Shown piece by piece: positions 35,744 through 42,826 of a DNA stretch of 64,000 nucleotides; position 1 is the stretch's first letter, and each line of letters begins with the position of its first letter. The stretch is from positions 248,001 through 312,000 of the forward strand of contig JAEYLX010000032.1 of the NCBI GenBank assembly GCA_023407575.1, read 5' to 3'. A model generated the notes under the pieces. That model had not been told where the DNA came from. It did no database searches and worked only from the letters and a program-made list of their open reading frames with translations. Made by a program: the position numbers and the translations under genes. The stretch is from Bacillota bacterium. GTDB lineage: Bacteria; Bacillota; Clostridia; Lachnospirales; Lachnospiraceae.

Positions 35744-36892
35744 TTACCATTCAGCAATGGAACCATCCTCATGGCGCCATACAGGGTTCTTCCAGCTATG
35801 GGGATTCGCTGCTTCTTCAAAAATCAATTCTTTATTAACTTCAACACCAAGTCCTGGTAGCTTGGGCATATCTACATAACCATCTTTAAAAGCAAAATCT
35901 TCTTTGTTATGAATATAATCCAGTACACTTTTACCTACATTATAGTGAATTCCCATACTTTGCTCTTGTATCACAGCGTTATGGCAGGTAGCATCTACTT
36001 GCAGGCAGGCTGCAAGTGCTATTGGTCCAAGGGGACAATGAGGAGCTAGAGCTACGTCGTAAGCTTCAGCCATAGAAGCTATCTTTTTCACTTCTGTAAT
36101 TCCGCCTGCATGGGATAAGTCTGGCTGTATAATATCTACACCACCGATTTGAAGAAGGCGTTTGAAGTCATATTTTGAATAAAGACGTTCGCCAGTGGCA
36201 ATTGGGATGTTGCAAGCAGCTGCAATCTCCGGGAAATATTCCATTTGCTCACATAAAACTGGTTCTTCGATGAACATAGGATCAAACTCTTCCAGTTTCT
36301 TGGCAAGAACTTTAGCCATTGGCTTATGAACTCTACCATGGAAATCGATCGCAATACCAAAGTATTTACCACAAGCTTCTCGAATGGCTGCGACACGTTC
36401 CAATACGGCATCTACTTTATCATAGCTGTCAATATACTGTAATTCATCCGTAGCATTCATCTTAATTGCTGTGAAACCAGCATCCATTTTCTCTTTGGCA
36501 GCAGCGCCTACATTGCTTGGACGATCACCGCCTATCCAGGAATAAACACGGATTTTAGTTCTGCAAGCTCCGCCCATTAATTCATAAACGGGAGCATTCA
36601 GTGCTTTGCCCTTGATGTCCCATAAGGCTTGATCGATACCGGCAATCGCACTCATCAAAATACCGCCACCACGATAAAAGCCAGCACGGTAAAGTGTATT
36701 CCAGATGTCTTCAATTTGAAGTGGATTAGTACCAATCAGATAAGAAGACATTTCTTGAACACAGGCTTGTACAGTTGCAGCATGTCCCTCTAATACAGGT
36801 TCACCCCAGCCGGTGATTCCTGCATCTGTTTGTATTTCGACAAAACACCATCTGGGTCTTACGAGATATGTTTCAATTGATGTAATTTTCAT
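35744..36892 (-). CDS. dgoD: D-galactonate dehydratase
   Basis: A 382-residue enolase-superfamily enzyme that converts D-galactonate to 2-keto-3-deoxy-galactonate. Long stretches match the well-known E. coli DgoD: GWGEPVLEGHAATV, YRAGFYRGGGILMSAIAGID, AYDVALAPHCPLGPIALA and the C-terminal WRHEDGSIAEW. Metal ligands lie in AIDFHGRVH, FIEEPVL and TGERLYS. It is the last gene of a reverse-strand set; AGGAGG precedes its start, and the aldolase lies 18 bp upstream. Assignment at family level is strong. A closely related gluconate or arabinonate activity cannot be excluded, but the close DgoD match argues against it. Confidence 0.9.
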   Translation of the reverse strand: MKITSIETYLVRPRWCFVEIQTDAGITGWGEPVLEGHAATVQACVQEMSSYLIGTNPLQIEDIWNTLYRAGFYRGGGILMSAIAGIDQALWDIKGKALNAPVYELMGGACRTKIRVYSWIGGDRPSNVGAAAKEKMDAGFTAIKMNATDELQYIDSYDKVDAVLERVAAIREACGKYFGIAIDFHGRVHKPMAKVLAKKLEEFDPMFIEEPVLCEQMEYFPEIAAACNIPIATGERLYSKYDFKRLLQIGGVDIIQPDLSHAGGITEVKKIASMAEAYDVALAPHCPLGPIALAACLQVDATCHNAVIQEQSMGIHYNVGKSVLDYIHNKEDFAFKDGYVDMPKLPGLGVEVNKELIFEEAANPHSWKNPVWRHEDGSIAEW

Positions 36893-36910
36893 GTAGTAAA
36901 CCTCCTATTA

Positions 36911-37531
36911 TTATCTGTCAACAGATTTAACAAGTTCGGAAATATATTGTGTTGCAGCATTCCAGTTATTTGCTTCCACATATTCTTTTGGTATTAAATT
37001 GCTGCCAATACCAACACCGATGAAGCCGTTCTGAAAAAACTCGGATATGTTTGATGCGGTAACTCCACCGACAGCCACATAATCGGTATCGTCAAAAGGT
37101 CCTTTGAGGCTTTGAATATAGTTTAGTGGAAGAGTTGCTGCGGGAAAAAGCTTGAAAATCTTGTAGCCAAAGTTATAGCAGATATCCACATCTGTGGGAG
37201 TCATAACGCCTGGCAGTATTGGTATGTCATTTTTCTTTGCAAATTCTAATATGGAACGATTGGTGGAAGGTGTCAGGAGAAATTGAGCACCTGCCTCCAT
37301 GGCTTCCTCTGCACGCTCCAGAGTTGTAACGGTACCGGCACCAATAAGGGCGTCAGCTCCGAAGAGAGAACGAAGCAGTCTTATTTGTTTCATCGCATCT
37401 GTGGAATTGCTAGCTACTTCAAAAGCTTTAATGCCGCCATCGAATACTGCTTTTGCGTAATCGGTGGTCTGCTTCAGGGGGAGCTGGCGAATAATTGATA
37501 TGATTGGATTTTTCTTAATTATGTGCTGCAT
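36911..37531 (-). CDS. KDPGal/KDPG aldolase
   Basis: A 206-residue class I aldolase of the Eda/DgoA group. It splits 2-keto-3-deoxy-6-phospho-galactonate (or -gluconate) into pyruvate and glyceraldehyde-3-phosphate. Seen motifs are AFEVASNS (Glu), LIGAGTVTT, FLLTPSTNRSI, PGVMTPTDV and the Schiff-base region YKIFKLFPAATL. It lies between dgoD and the kinase, with 18 and 23 bp gaps, so the three act in one pathway. It is the only such aldolase in the window, so it could also finish KDPG formed from the galacturonate genes at 49959-61930. Confidence 0.85.
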   Translation of the reverse strand: MQHIIKKNPIISIIRQLPLKQTTDYAKAVFDGGIKAFEVASNSTDAMKQIRLLRSLFGADALIGAGTVTTLERAEEAMEAGAQFLLTPSTNRSILEFAKKNDIPILPGVMTPTDVDICYNFGYKIFKLFPAATLPLNYIQSLKGPFDDTDYVAVGGVTASNISEFFQNGFIGVGIGSNLIPKEYVEANNWNAATQYISELVKSVDR

Positions 37532-37554
37532 GTATGAACCTGCCTTCCTGTAAA

Positions 37555-38499
37555 TTAGCTAAGATTATAATTGTTAGCAATATCCTGTAGTTTTGTTAAA
37601 ACCGGGTAACCATCGATATCGCCGTAGGTTTCAGTGGCAAGTGCACCAACAATTCCACCATACAGACCACAGGTTTTAATATCTTTGCCCTCGAGAATCC
37701 CATGAAGAAATCCGGCGTTAAACCCATCACCAGCTCCTACAGGATCAACACTTTTACAAGGAATTGGCTCAATAAAATGCTGTTCGTTTCTTGAACAAAC
37801 CCAAGCTCCGGTGGAGCCATTTTTAATTGCAATATACTGGACTCTAGGATGGGAGAATATGGTCTCAATAATTGTTTGAACATCATCTGTATCATATAGT
37901 TGTGCTGCTTCATTTAATCCCAGTAAAACGATATCAGAATTGCTGATTATCTTTTTTAGTTTCGGACGATAATCATTGTCCTGCCAAAGCTTTAATCGGA
38001 TATTAGGGTCAAAGCTGACAAGAATATGATTGGCATGAGCTGTCTCTATAGCGGTATTAACATATTCATTACAATCTTCACTTAGGATAGGTGTGATTCC
38101 GGTAATGTGAAGCACTTTAGCAGATTTTAAATAGTCTAGATCAATATCTGTTTTTGATAAATATGTAGCGGCTGAGTTTTCACGATAATAGGATACTTCA
38201 GTTGCATCTTCATTATTGGGCTGTTTAAACATGATTCCAGAGGAATGACGTGTGTCGGTTGTAACGCGGGAGGTATCAACACCTTCCTTGTGAATGGTGT
38301 TTAATATATACTCGCCAAAGCTATCCTTACCCAGTCGGCTGATCCAGCCGGCAGTATGACCGAGACGAGCAACGCCTATGGCTGTATTGCTTTCGGCACC
38401 TGCAATCCGTAAATGAAAGCAGGGGGCCTTTCGTATCGGTAAGCCGCCTTCTGGTGAAAAGGCGGCCATTGTTTCCCCTATGGTAATTAGATCAGGCAT
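37555..38499 (-). CDS. 2-keto-3-deoxy-gluconate/galactonate kinase (PfkB)
   Basis: A 314-residue PfkB kinase. FDPNIRLKLW is typical of KDG kinases, LRIAGAESNTAIGVARLG is the substrate-side motif and DPVGAGDGFNAGF carries the catalytic Asp. AAGGAGG lies six bases before the start. Together with dgoD and the aldolase it makes the De Ley-Doudoroff route from galactonate to pyruvate and triose phosphate. Family members often accept both KDG and KDGal, so it may serve the uronate pathway too. Confidence 0.85.
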   Translation of the reverse strand: MPDLITIGETMAAFSPEGGLPIRKAPCFHLRIAGAESNTAIGVARLGHTAGWISRLGKDSFGEYILNTIHKEGVDTSRVTTDTRHSSGIMFKQPNNEDATEVSYYRENSAATYLSKTDIDLDYLKSAKVLHITGITPILSEDCNEYVNTAIETAHANHILVSFDPNIRLKLWQDNDYRPKLKKIISNSDIVLLGLNEAAQLYDTDDVQTIIETIFSHPRVQYIAIKNGSTGAWVCSRNEQHFIEPIPCKSVDPVGAGDGFNAGFLHGILEGKDIKTCGLYGGIVGALATETYGDIDGYPVLTKLQDIANNYNLS

Positions 38500-38533
38500 A
38501 AAATTCCTCCTTGTGTATAAAAAATTAGCTAGA

Positions 38534-39319
38534 TTATGTCAATTTATCAAAGTCAACAGGTATGGTTTTTAAAATGGTTTCAATTTTGTTTTTCGCATTT
38601 AACAGCAAATGTTGAATTAATTCAGCTTTTTCCGTGGTATAACGGAAGGTTGGAAGTGCAACACTGATAGCAGCAACAATTTTGTTGTTTTGTCTTATGG
38701 GGATAGCAATACATCTTATAAATAGATTCGATTCTTCCACCTCGTATGCAAAACCACATTGATTAGCTGAAGTTAACTGATCATACAATAAGGAATAATC
38801 AGTAACTGTATGCTCTGTAAGTGCTTTAAGACCTTCAGGATACAAACGTCTTAGGTCACTTAAGGAATGATCCATTAATAAAGCCTTCCCTAATCCGGTG
38901 CCATAGGCTGGTATACTGCGACCAACAGAGGAAATCATTCGAATAGGTTCTGGTGAATCGATTTTTGCAAGATAAATCGTATCGCCATTGCTTAATACTG
39001 CAAAGTGGCTGGCTTCGACACATACATTCGTAATGTTTTGCAGCTCGTGAACAATTTCATTCATTATATTAAAGTTGTCTAGGTAAGCACTGCCGATTTT
39101 ATATGCTGTCACTCCAATAGCATAACGACCGCTGTTAACCTCTAAAGAAAGATAGTTCCTATCTAATAAGGTATGAAGTATAGGAAACAAGCTGCTTTTT
39201 GGCGCATCGATTTTAGATGCAATCTCAGTTAAGGTATAACCCTGGCTGTTACCATTTGAAATTAGTTCTAAGATATCAAGTACTCGGCTGGTGGAACGGT
39301 GATCCACTTTTTCTGCCAT
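38534..39319 (-). CDS. IclR-family transcriptional regulator
   Basis: A 261-residue regulator. The N-terminal winged helix-turn-helix (about 8-65) reads SRVLDILELISNG and LTEIASKIDAPKSSLFPILHTL. The C-terminal effector domain has SSVGRSIPAYGTGLGKALLMD, the usual ligand-pocket motif. GGGAGGG precedes the start. It is the first gene of the galactonate operon and reads away from a transporter operon. An imperfect palindrome covers the likely start of its own transcript, and a perfect version lies downstream of the transporter promoter, so it probably represses both arms until galactonate or a keto-deoxy acid binds. Confidence 0.9.
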   Translation of the reverse strand: MAEKVDHRSTSRVLDILELISNGNSQGYTLTEIASKIDAPKSSLFPILHTLLDRNYLSLEVNSGRYAIGVTAYKIGSAYLDNFNIMNEIVHELQNITNVCVEASHFAVLSNGDTIYLAKIDSPEPIRMISSVGRSIPAYGTGLGKALLMDHSLSDLRRLYPEGLKALTEHTVTDYSLLYDQLTSANQCGFAYEVEESNLFIRCIAIPIRQNNKIVAAISVALPTFRYTTEKAELIQHLLLNAKNKIETILKTIPVDFDKLT

Positions 39320-39364
39320 TTGAAACCCTCCCGTGTTCTATTTTATTGTTATTAGGTGAACGTA

Positions 39365-39380
39365 ATACTTATATACGAAT
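39365..39380. promoter_or_regulatory. Probable IclR operator, imperfect copy
   Basis: ATACTTATATACGAAT matches the perfect palindrome at 39572 at 12 of 16 positions, with the right half almost intact. It overlaps the predicted start point of the reverse-strand iclR transcript. Confidence 0.5.
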
Positions 39381-39387
39381 TTACTAA

Positions 39388-39416
39388 ATCGTAACATTCT
39401 GTAATGTGTTTGTCAA
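39388..39416 (-). promoter_or_regulatory. Promoter of the iclR-kdgK-aldolase-dgoD operon
   Basis: On the reverse strand a perfect TTGACA (39416 to 39411) is followed after 17 bases by TACGAT (39393 to 39388). Transcription would start near 39380, about 60 bp before the iclR start codon. Confidence 0.6.
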
Positions 39417-39509
39417 TGTCAAATGTGTTATTTGTCTAAATACTTACAAAAAATAGACCATAAAAGTTGAAATAGTAAATATTTTATCTAAAAAAACCGA
39501 TTATTACCC

Positions 39510-39538
39510 TTGTCAAAATAAAATACCTATGCTACAAT
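39510..39538 (+). promoter_or_regulatory. Sigma-A promoter of the transporter/GH35 operon
   Basis: TTGTCA (39510) and TACAAT (39533) are separated by 17 bases. The predicted start near 39545 leaves a leader of about 90 nt that contains the 16-bp palindrome. This shows that an ATG at 39529 lies inside the promoter and cannot start the protein. Confidence 0.75.
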
Positions 39539-39571
39539 GGGTTCACGCCAAAGTTCTTAATTACATATTGA

Positions 39572-39587
39572 GTTCGTATATACGAAC
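39572..39587. promoter_or_regulatory. Perfect 16-bp operator palindrome
   Basis: GTTCGTATATACGAAC is a perfect inverted repeat about 30 bp downstream of the predicted transcription start of the transporter operon, a position suited to roadblock repression. The half-site ATATACGAA recurs at the iclR start. IclR is the only regulator gene adjacent. Confidence 0.75.
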
Positions 39588-39633
39588 AGAGGTGAAGCAA
39601 AAGCAAATTATTATATGTATAGGAGGATTAAGT

Positions 39634-40953
39634 ATGAAAAAAAGATTTCTTGCTATTACTATCCTAAGTGTATTGCTTACAACTGCATTAGTAGGCTGTT
39701 CCAAAGGTAGTACCCCAGACAAGGACAATGATTCAAATTCAAACCAAGGTTCAGAGCCTACAAAAATAACTGTATGGGCATGGGACGATAACTATAATAT
39801 CCCTATCATGCAGCTGGCTGGTGAATATTACAGCGAAGAAAATCCTAATGTTACAGTTGAAGTAATCAGTCTTGCAAAAGAGGATGTTTATACTAAACTT
39901 CAAACAGGATTAACTGCAGGTGGAAGCGGTTTGCCAGATATTGTTCTTATGGAGGATTATGTTTCTGGTAAGTATCTTAAGACCTTTAAAGGAAGTTTTG
40001 CAGATTTAACAGATACCGTAGATTATTCCAATTTCCTTGACTTCAAAGTAGATGCAGTAAGTTATGATGGTAAACAATATGGCGTACCGCTTGATACTGG
40101 TGCATCCGTATTATTTTACCGTACGGACTTAATTCAGCAGGCTGGCTATACTGATGCCGATATGCAAGATTTGACTTGGGAGAAATTCATTGAAATAGGT
40201 AAAGCTGTGAAAGATAAAACTGGCTCAAGTATGATTGTAGAAATGGCTGCAAACAAAACAACCTTACTTCGTTCCATGATGCAATCAGTTGGTCAGTGGT
40301 ATTTTGATGCAAACGGCGAAATTAATATTGCGAATAATATTGCTTTAGAAAAAGGATTTGCGTTAATTAAAGAAATGAAAGACAGCGGTATCTTATTTGA
40401 AGCAGAAGGTACTGGTGATCGTGCAGGTGCGCTTAATAATGGTACTGTTGCTAGTATTATTAATGGACCCTGGATGGCTTCTACGATTAAAGCGGCAGAA
40501 GACCAGTCTGGTCTGTGGAGAATAGCTTCTACACCTAGATTCAGTGATATTGATGGAGCTGTTAATGCTTCTAACTTAGGCGGATCTTCCTGGTATGTAC
40601 TTGATTCCTCTAAAAATAAGGAAGCTGCAGCAGATTTATTAAGTAAAGTATACGCATCAAATACAAAATTTTATGAAGATATCATGCTTGCACACGCTTG
40701 CGTATCAGGTTATACACCTGCTTTAAGTGGTCCTGCTTTTGATACAGAAGATGAGTATTTTGGTGGACAAAAGATTTATTCCATCTTTGCTGATACTCTG
40801 GCTAAAGTACCAGGCGTTAATTACGGTGGTTATGTTGCTGAAGCAAATGATGCTGTTACAGCAGCTTTCTCCGGTGTATTAACAAGTGATGCAGATATTA
40901 AGACTGCGCTGGGTGATGCAGAGGCACAGCTTAAGAATCAGTTAGGCAGATAA
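39634..40953 (+). CDS. Sugar-binding lipoprotein of an ABC importer
   Basis: A 439-residue binding protein. The start at 39634 follows AGGAGG; the open frame upstream contains the promoter and operator and was rejected. The signal peptide ends in LVGC, followed by a Ser/Asn/Asp linker, then a family 1 fold (ITVWAWDDNYNIPIMQLAG, GLPDIVLMEDYVSGKY, YGVPLDTGASVLFYRTDL). It should deliver an oligosaccharide, probably galactose-containing given the GH35 gene in the same operon. A 16-bp perfect hairpin follows the gene, probably raising its level over the permeases. Confidence 0.92.
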   Translation: MKKRFLAITILSVLLTTALVGCSKGSTPDKDNDSNSNQGSEPTKITVWAWDDNYNIPIMQLAGEYYSEENPNVTVEVISLAKEDVYTKLQTGLTAGGSGLPDIVLMEDYVSGKYLKTFKGSFADLTDTVDYSNFLDFKVDAVSYDGKQYGVPLDTGASVLFYRTDLIQQAGYTDADMQDLTWEKFIEIGKAVKDKTGSSMIVEMAANKTTLLRSMMQSVGQWYFDANGEINIANNIALEKGFALIKEMKDSGILFEAEGTGDRAGALNNGTVASIINGPWMASTIKAAEDQSGLWRIASTPRFSDIDGAVNASNLGGSSWYVLDSSKNKEAAADLLSKVYASNTKFYEDIMLAHACVSGYTPALSGPAFDTEDEYFGGQKIYSIFADTLAKVPGVNYGGYVAEANDAVTAAFSGVLTSDADIKTALGDAEAQLKNQLGR

Positions 40954-40962
40954 TAAATATGG

Positions 40963-41002
40963 ATTAACCGGAATGACAATAACTTCTGTCATTCCGGTTA
41001 AT
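40963..41002 (+). terminator. Strong hairpin between binding protein and permeases
   Basis: ATTAACCGGAATGACA pairs perfectly with TGTCATTCCGGTTAAT over 16 bp around an 8-nt loop. No T-tract follows. It is best read as a message stabiliser or leaky terminator within the operon. Confidence 0.7.
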
Positions 41003-41090
41003 ATAAGTACATGACAACATAATATTCGAATAATGCGAAGTTTGTTGTATACGGGCAGGTAATCTAAAATGCTGAATAGGAAGTGAAAGT

Positions 41091-41978
41091 ATGAAAAAAA
41101 GAACAAAAACATTAATTAATTATAATGCTTACGGCTGGTTTTTTGTATCCTTTGCTGTTGTGTTATTCTGTGTATTTACCATTTATCCGGCGATCGAATC
41201 GATATGGCTATCCTTTCAGACTTTTGATGAAGGCGCATTTCGTTTTTCGGGACTTGATAACTTCAAGCGAATGCTGGGAGACAAGTTGTTTCTAAAATCA
41301 ATGGGAAATACATTTATATTTTTAATTATTCAAGTACCCATTATGAAGTTGTTGGCACTTGCTTTCGCTTCAATGCTAAATAGTCCTAAGTTAAAAATGA
41401 AAGGGATTTTACGTACCAGTATTTTCCTTCCTTGTGTTACAAGTTTGGTTGCTTATTCGGTATTATTTAAAATGATGTTCTCCCAGAATGGTCTTATCAA
41501 CCACGCCTTACAAACCCTTGGAGTTATGGGCGAATCAATTCAGTGGTTACAAGATCCAATTTGGGCTAAAGCAATTATTATGATAGCGTTAACCTGGCGT
41601 TGGACTGGGTATGATGTTATCTTCTTGTTGGCGGCTATGCAAAATATACCGGCTGAAACGTATGAAGCAGCTCGAGTTGATGGTGCAAACGCTTGGCATA
41701 CGTTCTGGAAGATTACAATACCACAATTAAAACCTACTTTACTTCTGACGATAATCATGTCCACCAACGGAACCCTGCAGCTTTTTGATGAGCCAATGAA
41801 TATTACCATGGGTGGACCAGCAAATGAAACCTTAACGATGTCCCAGTACATTTACAATCAATCCTTTGTATATTCACCTAATCTAGGCTATGCTTCCACC
41901 TTATCCTATGTAATTGTATTCATTATGATTATACTGGCGATTATACAATTTAGAATTACGGGGGATGATGCAAAATGA
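41091..41978 (+). CDS. ABC sugar importer permease (MalF type)
   Basis: A 295-residue permease with six membrane helices. The EAA loop reads YEAARVDGANAWH. The N-terminal FFVSFAVVLFCVFTIYPAIESIWLSF is the usual first helix and the C-terminal half contains FDEPMNITMGGPANETLTM. It overlaps the following permease by four bases (ATGA). With the lipoprotein at 39634 it forms an importer feeding the GH35 enzyme. No ATPase is encoded nearby. Confidence 0.93.
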   Translation: MKKRTKTLINYNAYGWFFVSFAVVLFCVFTIYPAIESIWLSFQTFDEGAFRFSGLDNFKRMLGDKLFLKSMGNTFIFLIIQVPIMKLLALAFASMLNSPKLKMKGILRTSIFLPCVTSLVAYSVLFKMMFSQNGLINHALQTLGVMGESIQWLQDPIWAKAIIMIALTWRWTGYDVIFLLAAMQNIPAETYEAARVDGANAWHTFWKITIPQLKPTLLLTIIMSTNGTLQLFDEPMNITMGGPANETLTMSQYIYNQSFVYSPNLGYASTLSYVIVFIMIILAIIQFRITGDDAK

Positions 41979-42811
41979 AAAACAAATCTTCTTTTAACAT
42001 AACAACTACAAAAGTAAATAGAGTTATTACTTATCTTATTTTGATTTTAGCAGCCTTGGTTTCGGTTTTTCCTTTCTTCTGGATGCTCGTTGGCTCGACG
42101 AACAACAGTGCTGATATTACCCTGGGTAGTTTGTCCTTTGGCTCTGTATTAGGGGAGAACTGGAATAATCTAGTGGAAAAGGCGTCCATATTACGAATTT
42201 TTGTAAACTCTACAAAAGTAACTGTAATTTATACCTTTTTATCCGTATTAATATGTTCCATGGCTGGTTATGGATTTGAAAAATATCGGAGTAGAGCAAG
42301 AAATATTGTTTATTCTCTGTTTTTATTATCAATGATGATTCCGTTTGCTTCACAGATGATTCCCCTCTTTAAAATGATGAGTAAATGGAATCTGTTGGAT
42401 ACACATACGGCAGTTATTATACCTACCTTGGCAATGCCCTTTTTGGTTTTCTTTTTCCGCCAAAGCTTTATATCCTTTCCTACTGAAATCATTGAAGCGG
42501 CTAGAATTGATGGAGCCCACGAGTTAAAGATATTCTTTCGATTGGTAATTCCACCAATGAAAGCTACCTTTGCGGCAGGTATTATTTATGCCTTTATGAA
42601 ACAGTGGAATAATTACTTGTGGCCGTTAATTGTTCTGCAAACCAATGAACAAAAGACCTTTACATTATTGCTGTCTTCCTTATCCTCGGCATACTTTGTT
42701 GATTATGGACAGCTTATGCTGGGTATTGTTATAGCTACGATACCTATCTTGTTTGTGTTTTTAACAATGCAGAAGTACTTTGTAACCGGTATTGTCGGAT
42801 CATCGAAATAA
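41975..42811 (+). CDS. ABC sugar importer permease (MalG type)
   Basis: A 278-residue permease with six helices. Its EAA loop reads IEAARIDGAHELK, followed by IPPMKATFAAGIIYAF. The C-terminal QKYFVTGIVGSSK is the normal MalG-type ending. It is translationally coupled to the previous gene and 15 bp before the GH35 gene. Confidence 0.93.
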   Translation: MKNKSSFNITTTKVNRVITYLILILAALVSVFPFFWMLVGSTNNSADITLGSLSFGSVLGENWNNLVEKASILRIFVNSTKVTVIYTFLSVLICSMAGYGFEKYRSRARNIVYSLFLLSMMIPFASQMIPLFKMMSKWNLLDTHTAVIIPTLAMPFLVFFFRQSFISFPTEIIEAARIDGAHELKIFFRLVIPPMKATFAAGIIYAFMKQWNNYLWPLIVLQTNEQKTFTLLLSSLSSAYFVDYGQLMLGIVIATIPILFVFLTMQKYFVTGIVGSSK

Positions 42812-42826
42812 TAAGGAGTAATATAT

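Noticed and set aside
39529..39633. N-terminal extension of the binding protein at 39634
   Set aside because: It contains the promoter and operator and would place 35 residues before a lipoprotein signal peptide.
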